This document shows positions 1 to 9,358 of a stretch of DNA of 64,000 nucleotides, one piece after another. The stretch's first letter is position 1, and every line of letters starts with the position of its first letter. The stretch is from Hsuehochloa calcarea. Its lineage: Eukaryota > Streptophyta > Magnoliopsida > Poales > Poaceae. The DNA is taken from assembly GCA_036346395.1 (NCBI GenBank), contig CM070599.1, positions 25,969,232 to 26,033,231 of the forward strand, given 5' to 3'. Both the position numbers and the translations under genes were made by a program. A model generated the notes under the pieces. It searched no databases and was not told the origin of the DNA. It saw nothing but the letters and a program-made list of their open reading frames with translations.

Positions 1-565
1 CGCCTCTCTATCTCTCACTCTCTCCGCCTCTCTATCTCTCACTCTCGCTCGATCCCGTCGCCTCAATCTCTTCCCTCTGGCGTTTCCCCTCCGCCGAAGG
101 ACGGCGCACGGCGCCGACGCCGCCGATGCCGCTTCCTCGGGCCGCCAAAAATCTCTTTATATTTATAGAGTCCTCCATCTCTCCTTTGCCATCTCCATCT
201 CCTCCTCTGCCATCTCCGTCTCACCCTGACCTTGCGTTCCGGCCTCCCCAGAGCTCGCGTAGCCTACAACCTCCTCCACCTCGTCCCAGTCTCATCGTCG
301 CCGGCCTCCCACGACCTCGTCGCCCCCGGCCTCCTCCACTTCGTCTCCCCGTCCTCCCCTGAGCTCGTCGCCCGCGGCCTCCTCCACCTCGCCCCAGCCT
401 CGTCGTCGCCAGCCTCCCACGACCTCACTCTCTCTACTCCCCCCTTTTGCTCTGTGATGTGTTAGTGCTCTGTGAATGGATTGAGTTGATGCTACTGTGA
501 TGCGGGTGATGATGTGTTATTTTCAGTGCCCTGTGAATGGATTGAGTTAATGCTACTATGATGCT
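1..565. repeat. short tandem duplications in C-rich DNA
   Basis: Three small tandem repeats are visible. A 22-base cgcctctctatctctcactc unit occurs at 1 and again at 26. Units of roughly 60 bases built on cctcctccac...tcgtcgcc...cctcccacgacctc occur two to three times between about 265 and 425. A unit containing tgtgaatggattgagt occurs near 470 and near 530. These fit repeat growth inside the CACTA element. No coding role is visible. Confidence 0.6.
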
Positions 566-936
566 ATGGCTATTGTGGGAAATCTAACGAAAAGTTCAAT
601 CCGAAAATCCATATCAGATTCATTCGCGAGGCTCGAGAGGCTCCAGACGAAGTGAAAACCCGTTTTTGTTTTTTTGCAATAGAAAAAGCTATCACAGATG
701 GTTCTAAACAAGAATCGTTTGTGATAATTATCCTGAGCGGTTCTTATTCGAATCGTCTATGAAAATAGACTATCACATACGGTTCTATTCACGAGCCGTG
801 CAGTGATAGCTTTTTCTGAGACGGTTCAAAAGCGCTCTGTGATGACCTCATGTCATCACAAACACATAAATTGAGACGGTTCAAACACCGCTCGTGATGA
901 TGGTTTAGAACCGTCGTGATGAGGTTTTGTATAGTG
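1..936. mobile_element. CACTA (En/Spm-like) element, terminal part, cut by the window edge
   Basis: The sequence from about 590 to 936 carries many copies of an acggttc/gaaccgt motif in both orientations. It ends in ttttgtatagtg, which on the other strand reads CACTATACAAAA, a CACTA terminus. The part from 590 to 660 resembles internal sequence of the CACTA elements at 3519 and 32426 (aaagttcaatccgaa, then a stretch about an attcattcgcgag motif), so all three belong to one family or close relatives. The other end lies left of the window. The first 580 bases are C-rich low-complexity DNA. Short ORFs there look like chance products of that composition. No transposase is visible, so this is probably non-autonomous. 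Confidence 0.7.
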
Positions 937-2639
937 GTGGTTATTCTCTTGAGGAGTAGCGGGCGGTTGTTGGAAGAGCCCGAGTAGAAATTTATTCTTT
1001 GTTGGAAATGTGAGCCGGTTGTTGGAAGAGCCCGAGTAGGGGGGCTGTTGCTGTTGGAAGAGCCCTCATGGGGGCTGTTGCCATTGAAGTGTCATCACGA
1101 GGTGCAAGATGTATCCGGAGGATAGCGATTGGTCGATCCACCTTGAATGGCCACGGGCGGAGGGAGAGGAGTCGGTTGTCGCCCTTCGACACGCATCATC
1201 CATTGTTGTCATTGAGCGGAAGAACCGCTTGCTCTCCTAATTCATGTGAAGCTCCCTGCTGGTGGCTCTGTCAACGTGTGGACCAACCTTACACCTGTTT
1301 CTATTCTTCTCTCTCAAGCCGGTGTTAGAGCGATCCCCTACACTACCCGGTTTCAACCAGATTGAAGCTCTAGCGCGTTGGATGGGAGGTGTTCCCCTTC
1401 CCTTAGCGATGATGTGTGTGTTCGACAGAGTTGGTCGGTGTTAGGGTGTGGTTAGAGTTTGCTAGTTGGTGCCTCTAGCTCTGGTGCTGTTGTTAGGGTA
1501 TTGCAAGACGTGCACAGTTGCATATTTCCTCCCGCTGGGGGTGTTTCCCCTGTTGGGGTGTATCGTTTTGTTTTATCATGTTTACTTCTACTTTATAAAT
1601 GCAAAGGGAGTGCCTCTTCATTTAAAAAAAGAGTAGTGATTACTTTGCGCGTTGTAAATGCTTGATCTAATAAACCCTTGAACATGGTTGATCTTGATGG
1701 GTAACCTGGGCCTGGTCTATATATAGGAGACCCTCCCAACCATTGTACGTACTTTTACTGAGAAGAGCAATGAAGAGAAGAAAGTCCCCCTATATCTCTG
1801 TATTCATTTACTTCCTATACATTGTGTATGTGATTCTCCTACGAGGTGATCGATCGGACTGGACTCGCCAACAACGGTTCCTCAACAAATCTAATCTTCA
1901 TTCGTAAGCGTAAAAGATTCGGTTTCCTTGGAGTGGAATACTAGCATATGTAGTTTTTGATTCGCTTGTCCGTTATTCAATGCCTTGTCTTATATGTGTC
2001 TCGGAGCTAGGAAAATTACAATGTACTCGTAACACAGGTGTTTTTACATGATCAGTTGCATAAGTACACCAAAAAAGCTTTCACTTCACTCTTAGATTAT
2101 GAACAATTATATCGCAGTCAGGAGCCAGGTGGGGTGCCAGGTATGCAGCACCCCCAAAAATCGAAAGAACAGGGGATCTATTCATCAATCATCAGACATC
2201 AGTTCTTCACTAGTTCACTCAGACACTCAGACACTTTTTAGTCTTCAGTGAATGGGCTATGCTTCTGCCTAAAAGCCCAGCCCAGTCAGTCCAAGACTCC
2301 TGACTCCAGTCCAACCCACAGCCAGTCGAATGCAGAATACACCACTGAGGCACTGACCACTCAAAATCGGCAAATCCAATCCTCTCATGTCTCCTCCCGA
2401 CGGCGGCTTGATCCCCAACCCTAATCTAGTAATCTTTCCCGAGTCCTCCCTAGAGGCCGGATCGATTAGCGATGGCGCCCCAATTCCCAAATGGCCAACG
2501 CAGTGACGACTGAGGAAGCATGTGGCGCTACGCGGGAGCAGGAGGAGGATGACAATGCGCAAAGGTGTGATCTGACGCAAAGATGCGGCAGTGGCAGTGG
2601 CAGTGGCCTGGAGCGAGGAGCATGTGGTTGGGCAAACGG
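937..2639. other. no gene recognised; possible LTR fragment near 1690-2040
   Basis: I see no supportable gene in this stretch. Between about 950 and 1080 a ttggaagagcccgag unit repeats three times. The part from about 1690 to 2040 has a TATA-like ctatatatagg near 1717 followed by a short leader-like region, as in the promoter part of a plant LTR, but no boundaries or TSD were found. The ORFs are short and overlap on both strands. Confidence 0.35.
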
Positions 2640-3518
2640 CCGGTACCGGTGTTGCATCTTTGGTGGCACAGTGCACAGTGCACAGTGATTTGCCGATTTG
2701 GGAAGCGGTGTCTAGTCAACCGTCTATCCGGTGAGGTGAGTTGTTTAATGCTTTGAGGCATTGTGAGTTGCTTTTGTTAGACTATTAATTCTTACGTATG
2801 TATGTTGGTTGGACTTTGGAGACTTGAAGAGACAGAGAGTTGGAGTCCGAGAGTAGTGGAGTCTGGACTACTGAGTAGAGTATTGAGTAGTGCACTAGTG
2901 GTTGCTTTCATTACTTCTTTTGTATGTTAAATGTGAATGAAAATTTGAAAGTTTTGTTATGATATGTCAATGTAGATTGTAGAGACATGAAGAGGAATAG
3001 AAACATCATTTATTTTTATTTTTGGATCGAAGCGATAAATTTAAGGACCTCACAATCTTAGTGATCTTTCTATTAAGCTTGTTGAAACAAAAAAACAAAA
3101 AACTTGCAAGTTGGTATATTTGCTTCTCAAATTGGTATTGCTCCTACCTAGGTGGCGATGGCAAAGCGTTGAAAAGTATTTTCCACTATGAATCTTGTGA
3201 AGAACAAGTTGAGAAATAGTATGGGTGATCAATTCTTGAATGATTGTTTAGTCACATTTATTGAGAGAGAAATTTTCTTGAAGGTTAGTGAAGATGATGT
3301 AATGAAATGTTTCCAAGGCATGAAAACGCGTAAAGTAATATTATAATTTTCTTTGCATAGTTGCATGTTTTGTAATTTCTCATTTCTATTCATGTAATAC
3401 CTTATTTGAACTATTTGTATTGTGCTTTTGACAAATTTGGAACCTATGTGTTGGATTTATGATATCATAAAACCATTGTACAAGCTATAGAATTGTGAGT
3501 GTGAAGTGTGCACCCCCA
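2640..3518 (+). mobile_element. hAT-type element, internally deleted (copy A)
   Basis: This stretch aligns by eye, almost end to end, with 31530-32425. It contains a transposase start-like segment just after 2985 and then jumps to the last part of a hAT transposase. In the better preserved copy B, the C-terminal segment reads PVATISVERVFFVMSLVKNK followed by LRNSMGDQFLNDCLV, typical of the hAT dimerisation region. Here the same region (about 3100-3290) has small indels and a stop. The central catalytic part is missing. It is therefore a deletion derivative that could not supply transposase. A CACTA element sits about 200 bases behind the transposase remnant, at the same position as in copy B. 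Confidence 0.7.
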
Positions 3519-3539
3519 CACTACTACAAAGCAAAGTTA

Positions 3540-3965
3540 TACTGGACGCCTCATCACAGACGGTTTCTGGAAACCGTCAGTGCTGTAATTACCATAAAAG
3601 GTTTTATAAGTGTGACTGTCTTTGTTACTAGCGATGACTGGCCGTCTTTGTTACTAGCGATGGCTAGAACCGTCTGTGATACATCATTATCACAAATGAT
3701 TTTTTATAAGAACCGTATGTGAAACTTCACAAACTGTTCTTAACAAGAACCGTATGTGATAATTGCAATAATCACAGATGGTTTTTAACAAGAATCGTCT
3801 GTGATACTTCACATACGGTTCTTGATAATTGCAATAATTACATACGATTTTTAACAAGAACCGTCTGTGGTACTTCACAGATAGTTCTTGTTAAGAACTA
3901 TCTGTGATAATTACAATTATCACAGACGATTTTTAACAAGAACCGTCTGTGATAATTTTGTATCA
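3540..3965. repeat. CACTA subterminal repeat array
   Basis: About twenty copies of a motif around accgtctgtgat, or its reverse complement atcacagacggt, lie in alternating orientation, often separated by taacaag or aattgcaataatt. Subterminal repeats of this kind are the known binding sites of CACTA transposase (TnpA type). Adjacent inverted copies could fold into hairpins. The matching array in copy B is at about 32460-32750, with a right-end array at 33480-33710. Confidence 0.75.
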
Positions 3966-4062
3966 CAGAGCGGGAAATATGTCGTGTTCCCAAATGCTTC
4001 CCTATTAATCTCCCCTTCAACTCCCTCCTCGACCACTCTCCACTCCCAAACCACAAATCCTA

Positions 4063-4285
4063 GGGGACTCCTCAAGAAGGTCATGGAGGTGATCCGTGAG
4101 CTGGTGACCGATGCCAACTTCGATTGCTCTATCACCTTCGTGTTCGACTCCCCCTGTATTGTTGCTTTTGGTGGCTCTCAGTAGTGATCGTGGTTTTCTT
4201 GTGAATGAATAGTTCAAGATAAGATTGCGGATTTTGATATGAAGCCCATGGACATCGACAACGAGCACCTCGGCATCCCTGAGTC
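4063..4285 (+). pseudogene. PCNA gene fragments captured by CACTA element (copy A)
   Basis: Two pieces of plant proliferating cell nuclear antigen (the DNA sliding clamp) are recognisable. The first (4063-4152) encodes RELVTDANFDCS and then jumps directly to a TFVFDSP-like stretch. In PCNA these two motifs lie roughly 55 residues apart, so an internal block was lost. A short AG-ended intron follows (about 4153-4212). A second exon piece (about 4213-4285) reads QDKIADFDMKPMDID and then EHLGIPES. After it the PCNA similarity ends. The retained intron shows capture at the DNA level. The same arrangement is in copy B, so capture preceded duplication. It is not a functional clamp gene. Confidence 0.8.
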
Positions 4286-6571
4286 CAAGTCCACCTCTTC
4301 ATCTCGGACTCGTTTTCCTCCCTGGCCACAAATCCGAACCCGAATCCGAACCCGAACAGATTTCGGTTTCGCGTATTGTCTGGTAAAACAGCCATACTTT
4401 TGCATACGAACTCGGATTACAATGTTTTTTAGCCCGTTGGAAAGCTAACAAAGGGTTCAATCCGAAACTTCGTGCCCTTGGGCAACGCGTGCCTGCTCAA
4501 GGGGCAGTACGACATCGTCCGCAACTTCATCCTGCACACGCTCCAGCTCCAGGTGACGGCCGTCCATTGACGTCTTTCTGTGGCCCCTTCATATTTTGGT
4601 GTCAATGTGTATGCAATTGATGTCGACGCTCCTAAATTCTAATAAGATATTGGACATCTAAGCTAGCTCTGGAAAGCACAACTTATAAGAAATCTGTTGA
4701 GATCAAGACATGTTTTCATTTACTGAAGTCACCATCCACTTAACAGTTCTGTCAGGAACTACCTACTGTAGATACCTCTCCGCTAAACAAATTATTATAT
4801 ACCGCCCATGATGTATCAAGTTTCTAATTTGTGAAACCGATTGTTGACGATCTATAGAGCTGGGAGAAAACGATAGACTGCCATAGTCCAGGCCAAGGGT
4901 TGATGCCAGCTAGTTTCAAGGTGCGTGCTATTCCACTTGATGGTGATGACGATGCAATTGAGGAAATCTTGGATCCTGATTTTGGGGAGGCTGCTATAGG
5001 CCGTGTGGCACCAGTTGATTCAGGTAAAGTTTTTTAAACTTTTCGCTTCAGGTTAAGTTGGAGCTGATGATTTCGCTTTGTCTGTCACTATAGCATTAAA
5101 AAGGAGCACCTTAATGGTGGTTTTCAGGTTTATGGTGGATCATATTGCTGAGAGCATATGGAAAATGTTCAGGGGATCTGTCAGTTCAGGAGAGAATTGA
5201 TGTCCAGGCTGGAATAAAGATGATCTTGAAGCTATGTTTAGCTGATGGGTTTGACATGTTCCCCACATTACTGGTCACTGATGGCTCGTGCATGATAGAT
5301 CGTCGAATGGGAATCCACGGACATCCATTGGAAATTCAGGTAGCACCAATGTGTGAAAGTAACAACACAGTGAAACATCAGAAACAGGACCTTAAAAAAA
5401 CATCAGAAACACGTACACATAGCCAAGCAAACATATGTGATGAGGATGCAGGTGCAGGCACTAAATAGTAGATACATTTTGAATTCTGATCTTTTTACAT
5501 ATGGAACAAGTAATTGAGTTCTTGGGATGTCTTAAATTTCATTTCAATGTTGCTTATTCCATTACACCAAGCACAGTTCTGTTCTAGAACTACACATCTT
5601 GTCAATTAAAGCTTTAGTCTTCACAGACATAGTTATGCAGGACATTCTGATATTACAGCTAATGTCATGTCACGTGATCTGCCCCCAGCCTCCCACTACC
5701 CCTGTGGATAAACGAGGATTATTTTATGATCTTTATGCCTGTTTTTTCATATATCATTTCTGGTGTAGGCACTGTTCTATTCAGCTCTCTTGTGTGCACG
5801 TGAGATGCTTACCCCGGAGGATGGATCGGCTGACTTGATCCGTGCCCTAAATAGCAGGCTTATTGCGCTCTCTTTTCATATTAGGGAGTATTATTGGCTT
5901 GACAAGAGAAAGCTAAATGAGATATATCGATACAAAACAGAGGAATATTGTTATGATGCTGTCAACAAGTTTAACGTATATCCTGATCAGATTCCTCCCT
6001 GGCTAGTTGAATGGATCCCTCCTAAAGGGGGCTACTTCATTGGAAACCTGCAGCCAGCTCACATGGATTTTCGGTTCTTTTCTCTGGGAACTTGTGGTCA
6101 ATAGTAAGCAGTTTGGCAACGGTTAGAGATATACTAGAGATAGGATTGTTTTGTATTCCTTATCTGTCTTTTGTATTGCATTATCTATATATAGCATACA
6201 CCCCTTGTACACCCGATATATATTGCTTATCAGACATCTTCAATATACATACAATATTCATAATATGGTATCAGAGTTTAGGTTAGACTTTACCGTAGTG
6301 GCCACCACCTCCTAGCCTCTACCAGTTCTCCTCTGCTGCTGCCCCCGGTTGGAGCTTCTCCGCTCCCGGGGGCGGCCTCTCGTCGCCGCCTGTGCTCTCC
6401 CGCCGAGCTGCTGTCGTCTCGGGCGTCGGCGTCTTCTTCACCCGGCGCCGGATCTGTCGGCCGCTTCTCAGAGCGACCGTTCCACGCGCACCTACAGCGG
6501 GAGATCGAGATCCAGCACGACCTCGACGTGGCGTTGAAGACTAATCCCATCTGGAGCTCCCGTGGCCAGAC

Positions 6572-7120
6572 TTGGATCCAGCTCGGTGCGTCGGCATCGC
6601 GCTCACGCTCAACTGCTTGTGGTGGGCCACCGCCGCCATGCTCTTCGCCTACGTCGCCTGCGGTGGCTGCCCGCAGACGTGGCACGACTTCTCCCTCGAG
6701 GCGTTTGCCGGCTTATGGGAGTTTGTCAAGCTATCCACCGCGTCAGGCGTCATGCTATGCTTGGAGAACTTGTACTACAAAATACTCATCCTGCTGACTG
6801 GAAACCTCAAGAACGTGGCTATTGCGGTGGATGCTCTCTTCATCTGCATGATGATCAACGGATGGGAGATGATGATTCCCTTGGCATTGTTCGCGGGCAC
6901 TGGAGTGCGGGTGGCGAACGAGCTTGGCGTCGACAACTGGAAGGGTGTCACAACCTCGCTGGTGATCGAGCTCTTCTTTTGGGTGCTCATCGTGGGCCTC
7001 CACGACAAGTTCGCGCGCATCTTCACCTCCAGCGCCGTCGTGCTCGACGTTGTTGACAACCTCTCCGTCCTGCTGGCCTTCACCATCCTCCTCAACAGCA
7101 TCCAGCCCGTGCTCTCAGGC
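6572..7120 (+). pseudogene. MATE efflux transporter fragment, intron-free, inside LTR retroelement
   Basis: The reading frame opening at 6572 contains about 180 residues of a plant MATE (DETOXIFICATION) transporter. MATE proteins are multidrug/cation antiporters with twelve membrane helices. Visible landmarks in family order are ALTLNCLWW, an EAFAGLWEFVKLS segment, LCLENLYYKILILLTG, TGVRVANELGVDN (matching the conserved RVSNELGA of the family), several hydrophobic helices, and LNSIQPVLSG. It covers roughly the middle third to two thirds of the protein. The N-terminal and C-terminal parts are absent. No introns interrupt it, which fits capture from mRNA. After the last motif the frame runs into importin alpha sequence, so this is a chimera. 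Confidence 0.85.
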
Positions 7121-7121
7121 T

Positions 7122-7218
7122 GTGATAAATCTTGGTATTATTGGTCCTTGGTACATCCGCTCCAAAGCGCGAGTTTGATATCAAGAAGGAGGCTGCGTGG
7201 GCCATCTCAAATGCTAGT
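7122..7218 (+). pseudogene. importin alpha (armadillo repeat) fragment inside LTR retroelement
   Basis: Directly behind the MATE piece, about 32 residues of an importin alpha armadillo repeat can be read across two frameshifts: VINLGIIGPLVHPLQSA and then FDIKKEAAWAISNA. The latter is a near-invariant stretch of plant importin alpha, the nuclear-import adaptor. No MATE protein continues this way, so a second host transcript contributed. It is too short and too broken to function. What lies between 7219 and 7816 was not recognised. Confidence 0.75.
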
Positions 7219-8701
7219 TAGCTCGGGCCTTTTCTTTTTTTATATTTGTGTCGTTTCTTCCGATGCGTCCATCCAAGTCCGTAACTCTTTATCTTTTAAT
7301 TCGTCTAAGCCATGAAAGTCAACACATTTATTATCAGCCATAGAAGCATATGAATTTTTTTACATGACGACTCACGCGCTCTTTTCTTTGAGCCGCAGAT
7401 CATAGTTATGATGTCTCCGCTCTCTTAGTCGCTTGCCCGAGCTTTTAAAGCCCGGCGCTTCTAGTGCACCACGCTCAATGCTGCCTTGTGCGTCTTGTGC
7501 CGCCATCGCATTATCTTGGGCCCGATCTGCGTCGTCATGCTTCTATCTATTTCTATTCGGCTTAATTTGACAGATTTCTCTATTTGTCGGTTTCATCTTC
7601 TTCTTCGTCATGTTGTTATGGTCGACTTTGCTCCCGCACCTTATGCTTTATGGGCTGTCGTACGAACCCGGATGGGAGTAGATCTTTTATCTATATATTT
7701 TCCAAGAGTTGCATGCTAAGACGATATTATCAAGATTCGAATTTTGGATTTATCATATTTTAGTGTCAACCCTTTCCAAATGCAATGCTATTGCATATGC
7801 CTTACATTTGAGGGGGTGCTAGAGATATATTAGAGATATGATTATTTTGTATTCCGTATCTGTCTTTTGTATTGCTTTATCTATATGTGGTATACACCCT
7901 TGTACATTCTATATATGTTGCCCATTAGACCTCTTCAATATACATATAGTATTGATAACAGCAACTCATCAATCTCATGCTACTTTGGATCTAATTGAAG
8001 CCAAATGGTTTGATTTAGTGGCGGAGATGCCAATGAAGATATGTTATCCTGCTCTTGAGGATCAAGAGTGGAAATTCATTACTGGGAGCGACCCTAAAAA
8101 CACGTGAGCTCTAGATTATCATCTACTGCAGATTGGTTGCGTTTCTTAATATATATTTTTTCTTTTGCTGCAGTCCTTGGTTAATGGAGGTTCCTGGCCA
8201 ACATTGCTGTGGCAGGTTTGCGACTTATGCATTCTATACTTGCTAAGTGATGTTCATTGGTCCAGTTTAGCAACTTGAAAGTCAAAATCTTGTCGAGTGT
8301 TCAGTTGGATTATTTGGCATCAGTTGTTGCTCTTGCCTATGGTTGTCAATCAATTTCTTGTCATCTGCAGCTCACAGTAGCATGTAGCAAGATGAACCGG
8401 CCGGAGATTGCAGCAAGAGCTGTGGAGGTGGCTGAAAGGCGTATTTGCCACGGATAAATGGCCCGAATACTACGATACCAAGCGCGCACGATTTATCGGG
8501 AAGCAATCTCGGCTTTTCCAGGCTTGGTCCATTGCCGGTTTCCTCGTGGCCAAGCTGCTGCTAGAAAACCCTGATAAATCTAGAATACTCTGGAACAACG
8601 AGGATGAGGAAATTCTTAACGCTCTGAATCTCATGGCTGATGCATCCAATCCAAAGAGGAAGCGTGGCAGGATAGCACTGAAGAAGACCTACATTGTGTA
8701 A

Positions 8702-9358
8702 GTCCAGCAGCCATTTCAACCTTTAGTGCTCATGGATGTGGCGTCAAGTTACAGGGTTGAGGTTATCTTGTACATATTGCCAAGTGGATTTTTGTAGAGG
8801 AAATGCCAACTTTGAGATGTTGTCGTGCTGTTATAGTGAGGTATTATTATCAAGTTTTTCTACCTCGCTTCCTAATAATCACATCGCCATAAGAGCATCC
8901 TAGGTGTGCTCGAATCTTGGCCTCTGAGATGAGAGCGCGTCTTGGAGGCTGCCTCCAAACGTTGCACAGAAAATGGTAGCAGCCTCTAAGCTAAGCTAGA
9001 GGCTATCTCCAAGCTTGTTTGGCCCACTTGGAAGAGAGAGGGGTTAGGGAATAGAGACTACAGATAAATTATTTTTGCTTTTAATTTATTCATTTATGGC
9101 CCCCCCTTAAAGACAAGTGAATGTGCTAAACATTGCGATAAATTGTGCTAAACTTAGAAGCTACCAGTGGACTCCAGCTTAGAAGTTGTGTAACCTCCAA
9201 ATGCTATGGATGACCTCAAAGATCTAGGGCATCAAAGATCTAGGGCAGCAATGAAACCGTCACAACACAACACAATTATACCGGGCAGTGACATAACGAC
9301 ACTACTATACACACGATGAGCCTTGACAACACTCGCACGAAGAGCACGTGGCTCTTTC
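8702..9358. other. no gene recognised; invertase 3' flank
   Basis: The first 150 bases are probably the old 3' UTR of the invertase. A short direct repeat (atcaaagatctagggca type) is present at about 9217-9248. Nothing else was recognised. In particular I found no CACTA right terminus here. Confidence 0.4.

Larger units (their letters stand above)
3519..4467 (+). mobile_element. CACTA element, left part (copy A), joined to invertase gene sequence
   Basis: The left end is CACTACTACAAAGC at 3519, preceded by CCA as in copy B (32426). Subterminal repeats, PCNA-derived pieces and internal sequence follow in the same order as in copy B. Similarity to copy B and to the element at 1-936 stops at about 4465, right after aaagggttcaatccgaa. 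The next bases are invertase coding sequence in frame. No right terminus was found before 9358. Either the element captured the invertase fragment and lost its right end, or a deletion fused the element to a resident invertase gene. Confidence 0.7.
6121..7960 (+). mobile_element. small non-autonomous LTR retroelement carrying host gene sequence
   Basis: The LTRs are 6121-6265 and 7817-7960, about 145 bases each and clearly alike. The target duplication GCAAC is perfect (6116-6120 and 7961-7965) and lies inside invertase exon 4. A primer binding site TGGTATCAGAG (6266-6276), complementary to initiator Met tRNA, follows the first LTR. A purine-rich tttgagggggtg precedes the second. The 5' LTR starts GG rather than TG, probably a mutation. 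There is no gag or pol. The interior instead holds a MATE transporter stretch, an importin alpha shred and unidentified sequence. The format recalls gene-carrying elements such as maize Bs1, but I do not identify the family. Confidence 0.88.
4469..8701 (+). pseudogene. alkaline/neutral invertase (GH100) gene, 5'-truncated and disrupted
   Basis: Alkaline/neutral invertases split sucrose into glucose and fructose in cytosol or organelles. Six exon pieces are visible: 4469-4552, 4858-5022, 5128-5339, 5769-6120 continued at 7966-8103, 8174-8215 and 8371-8701. All junctions are GT-AG. Signatures include RNFILHTLQLQ, DPDFGEAAIGRV, CSGDLSVQERIDVQAGIKMI, GNLQPAHMDFRFFS and the C-terminal KKTYIV with stop. 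Roughly the first 180 residues of the usual 550 or so are missing at the CACTA junction. Damage: one base is missing in the GNLWSIVSS codons near 6090, an LTR element is inserted in exon 4, a few bases are lost after the start of exon 5, and one extra T is present in the ERRIATDKW codons near 8450. The gene cannot make a normal enzyme. Confidence 0.9.

Noticed and set aside
4063..4285. a working PCNA gene
   Set aside because: Most of the protein is missing and the joined exons skip about 55 residues.
9299..9330. cactactatacacacg resembling a CACTA terminus
   Set aside because: No acggttc subterminal repeats lie next to it in either direction, so it is not the missing end of copy A.
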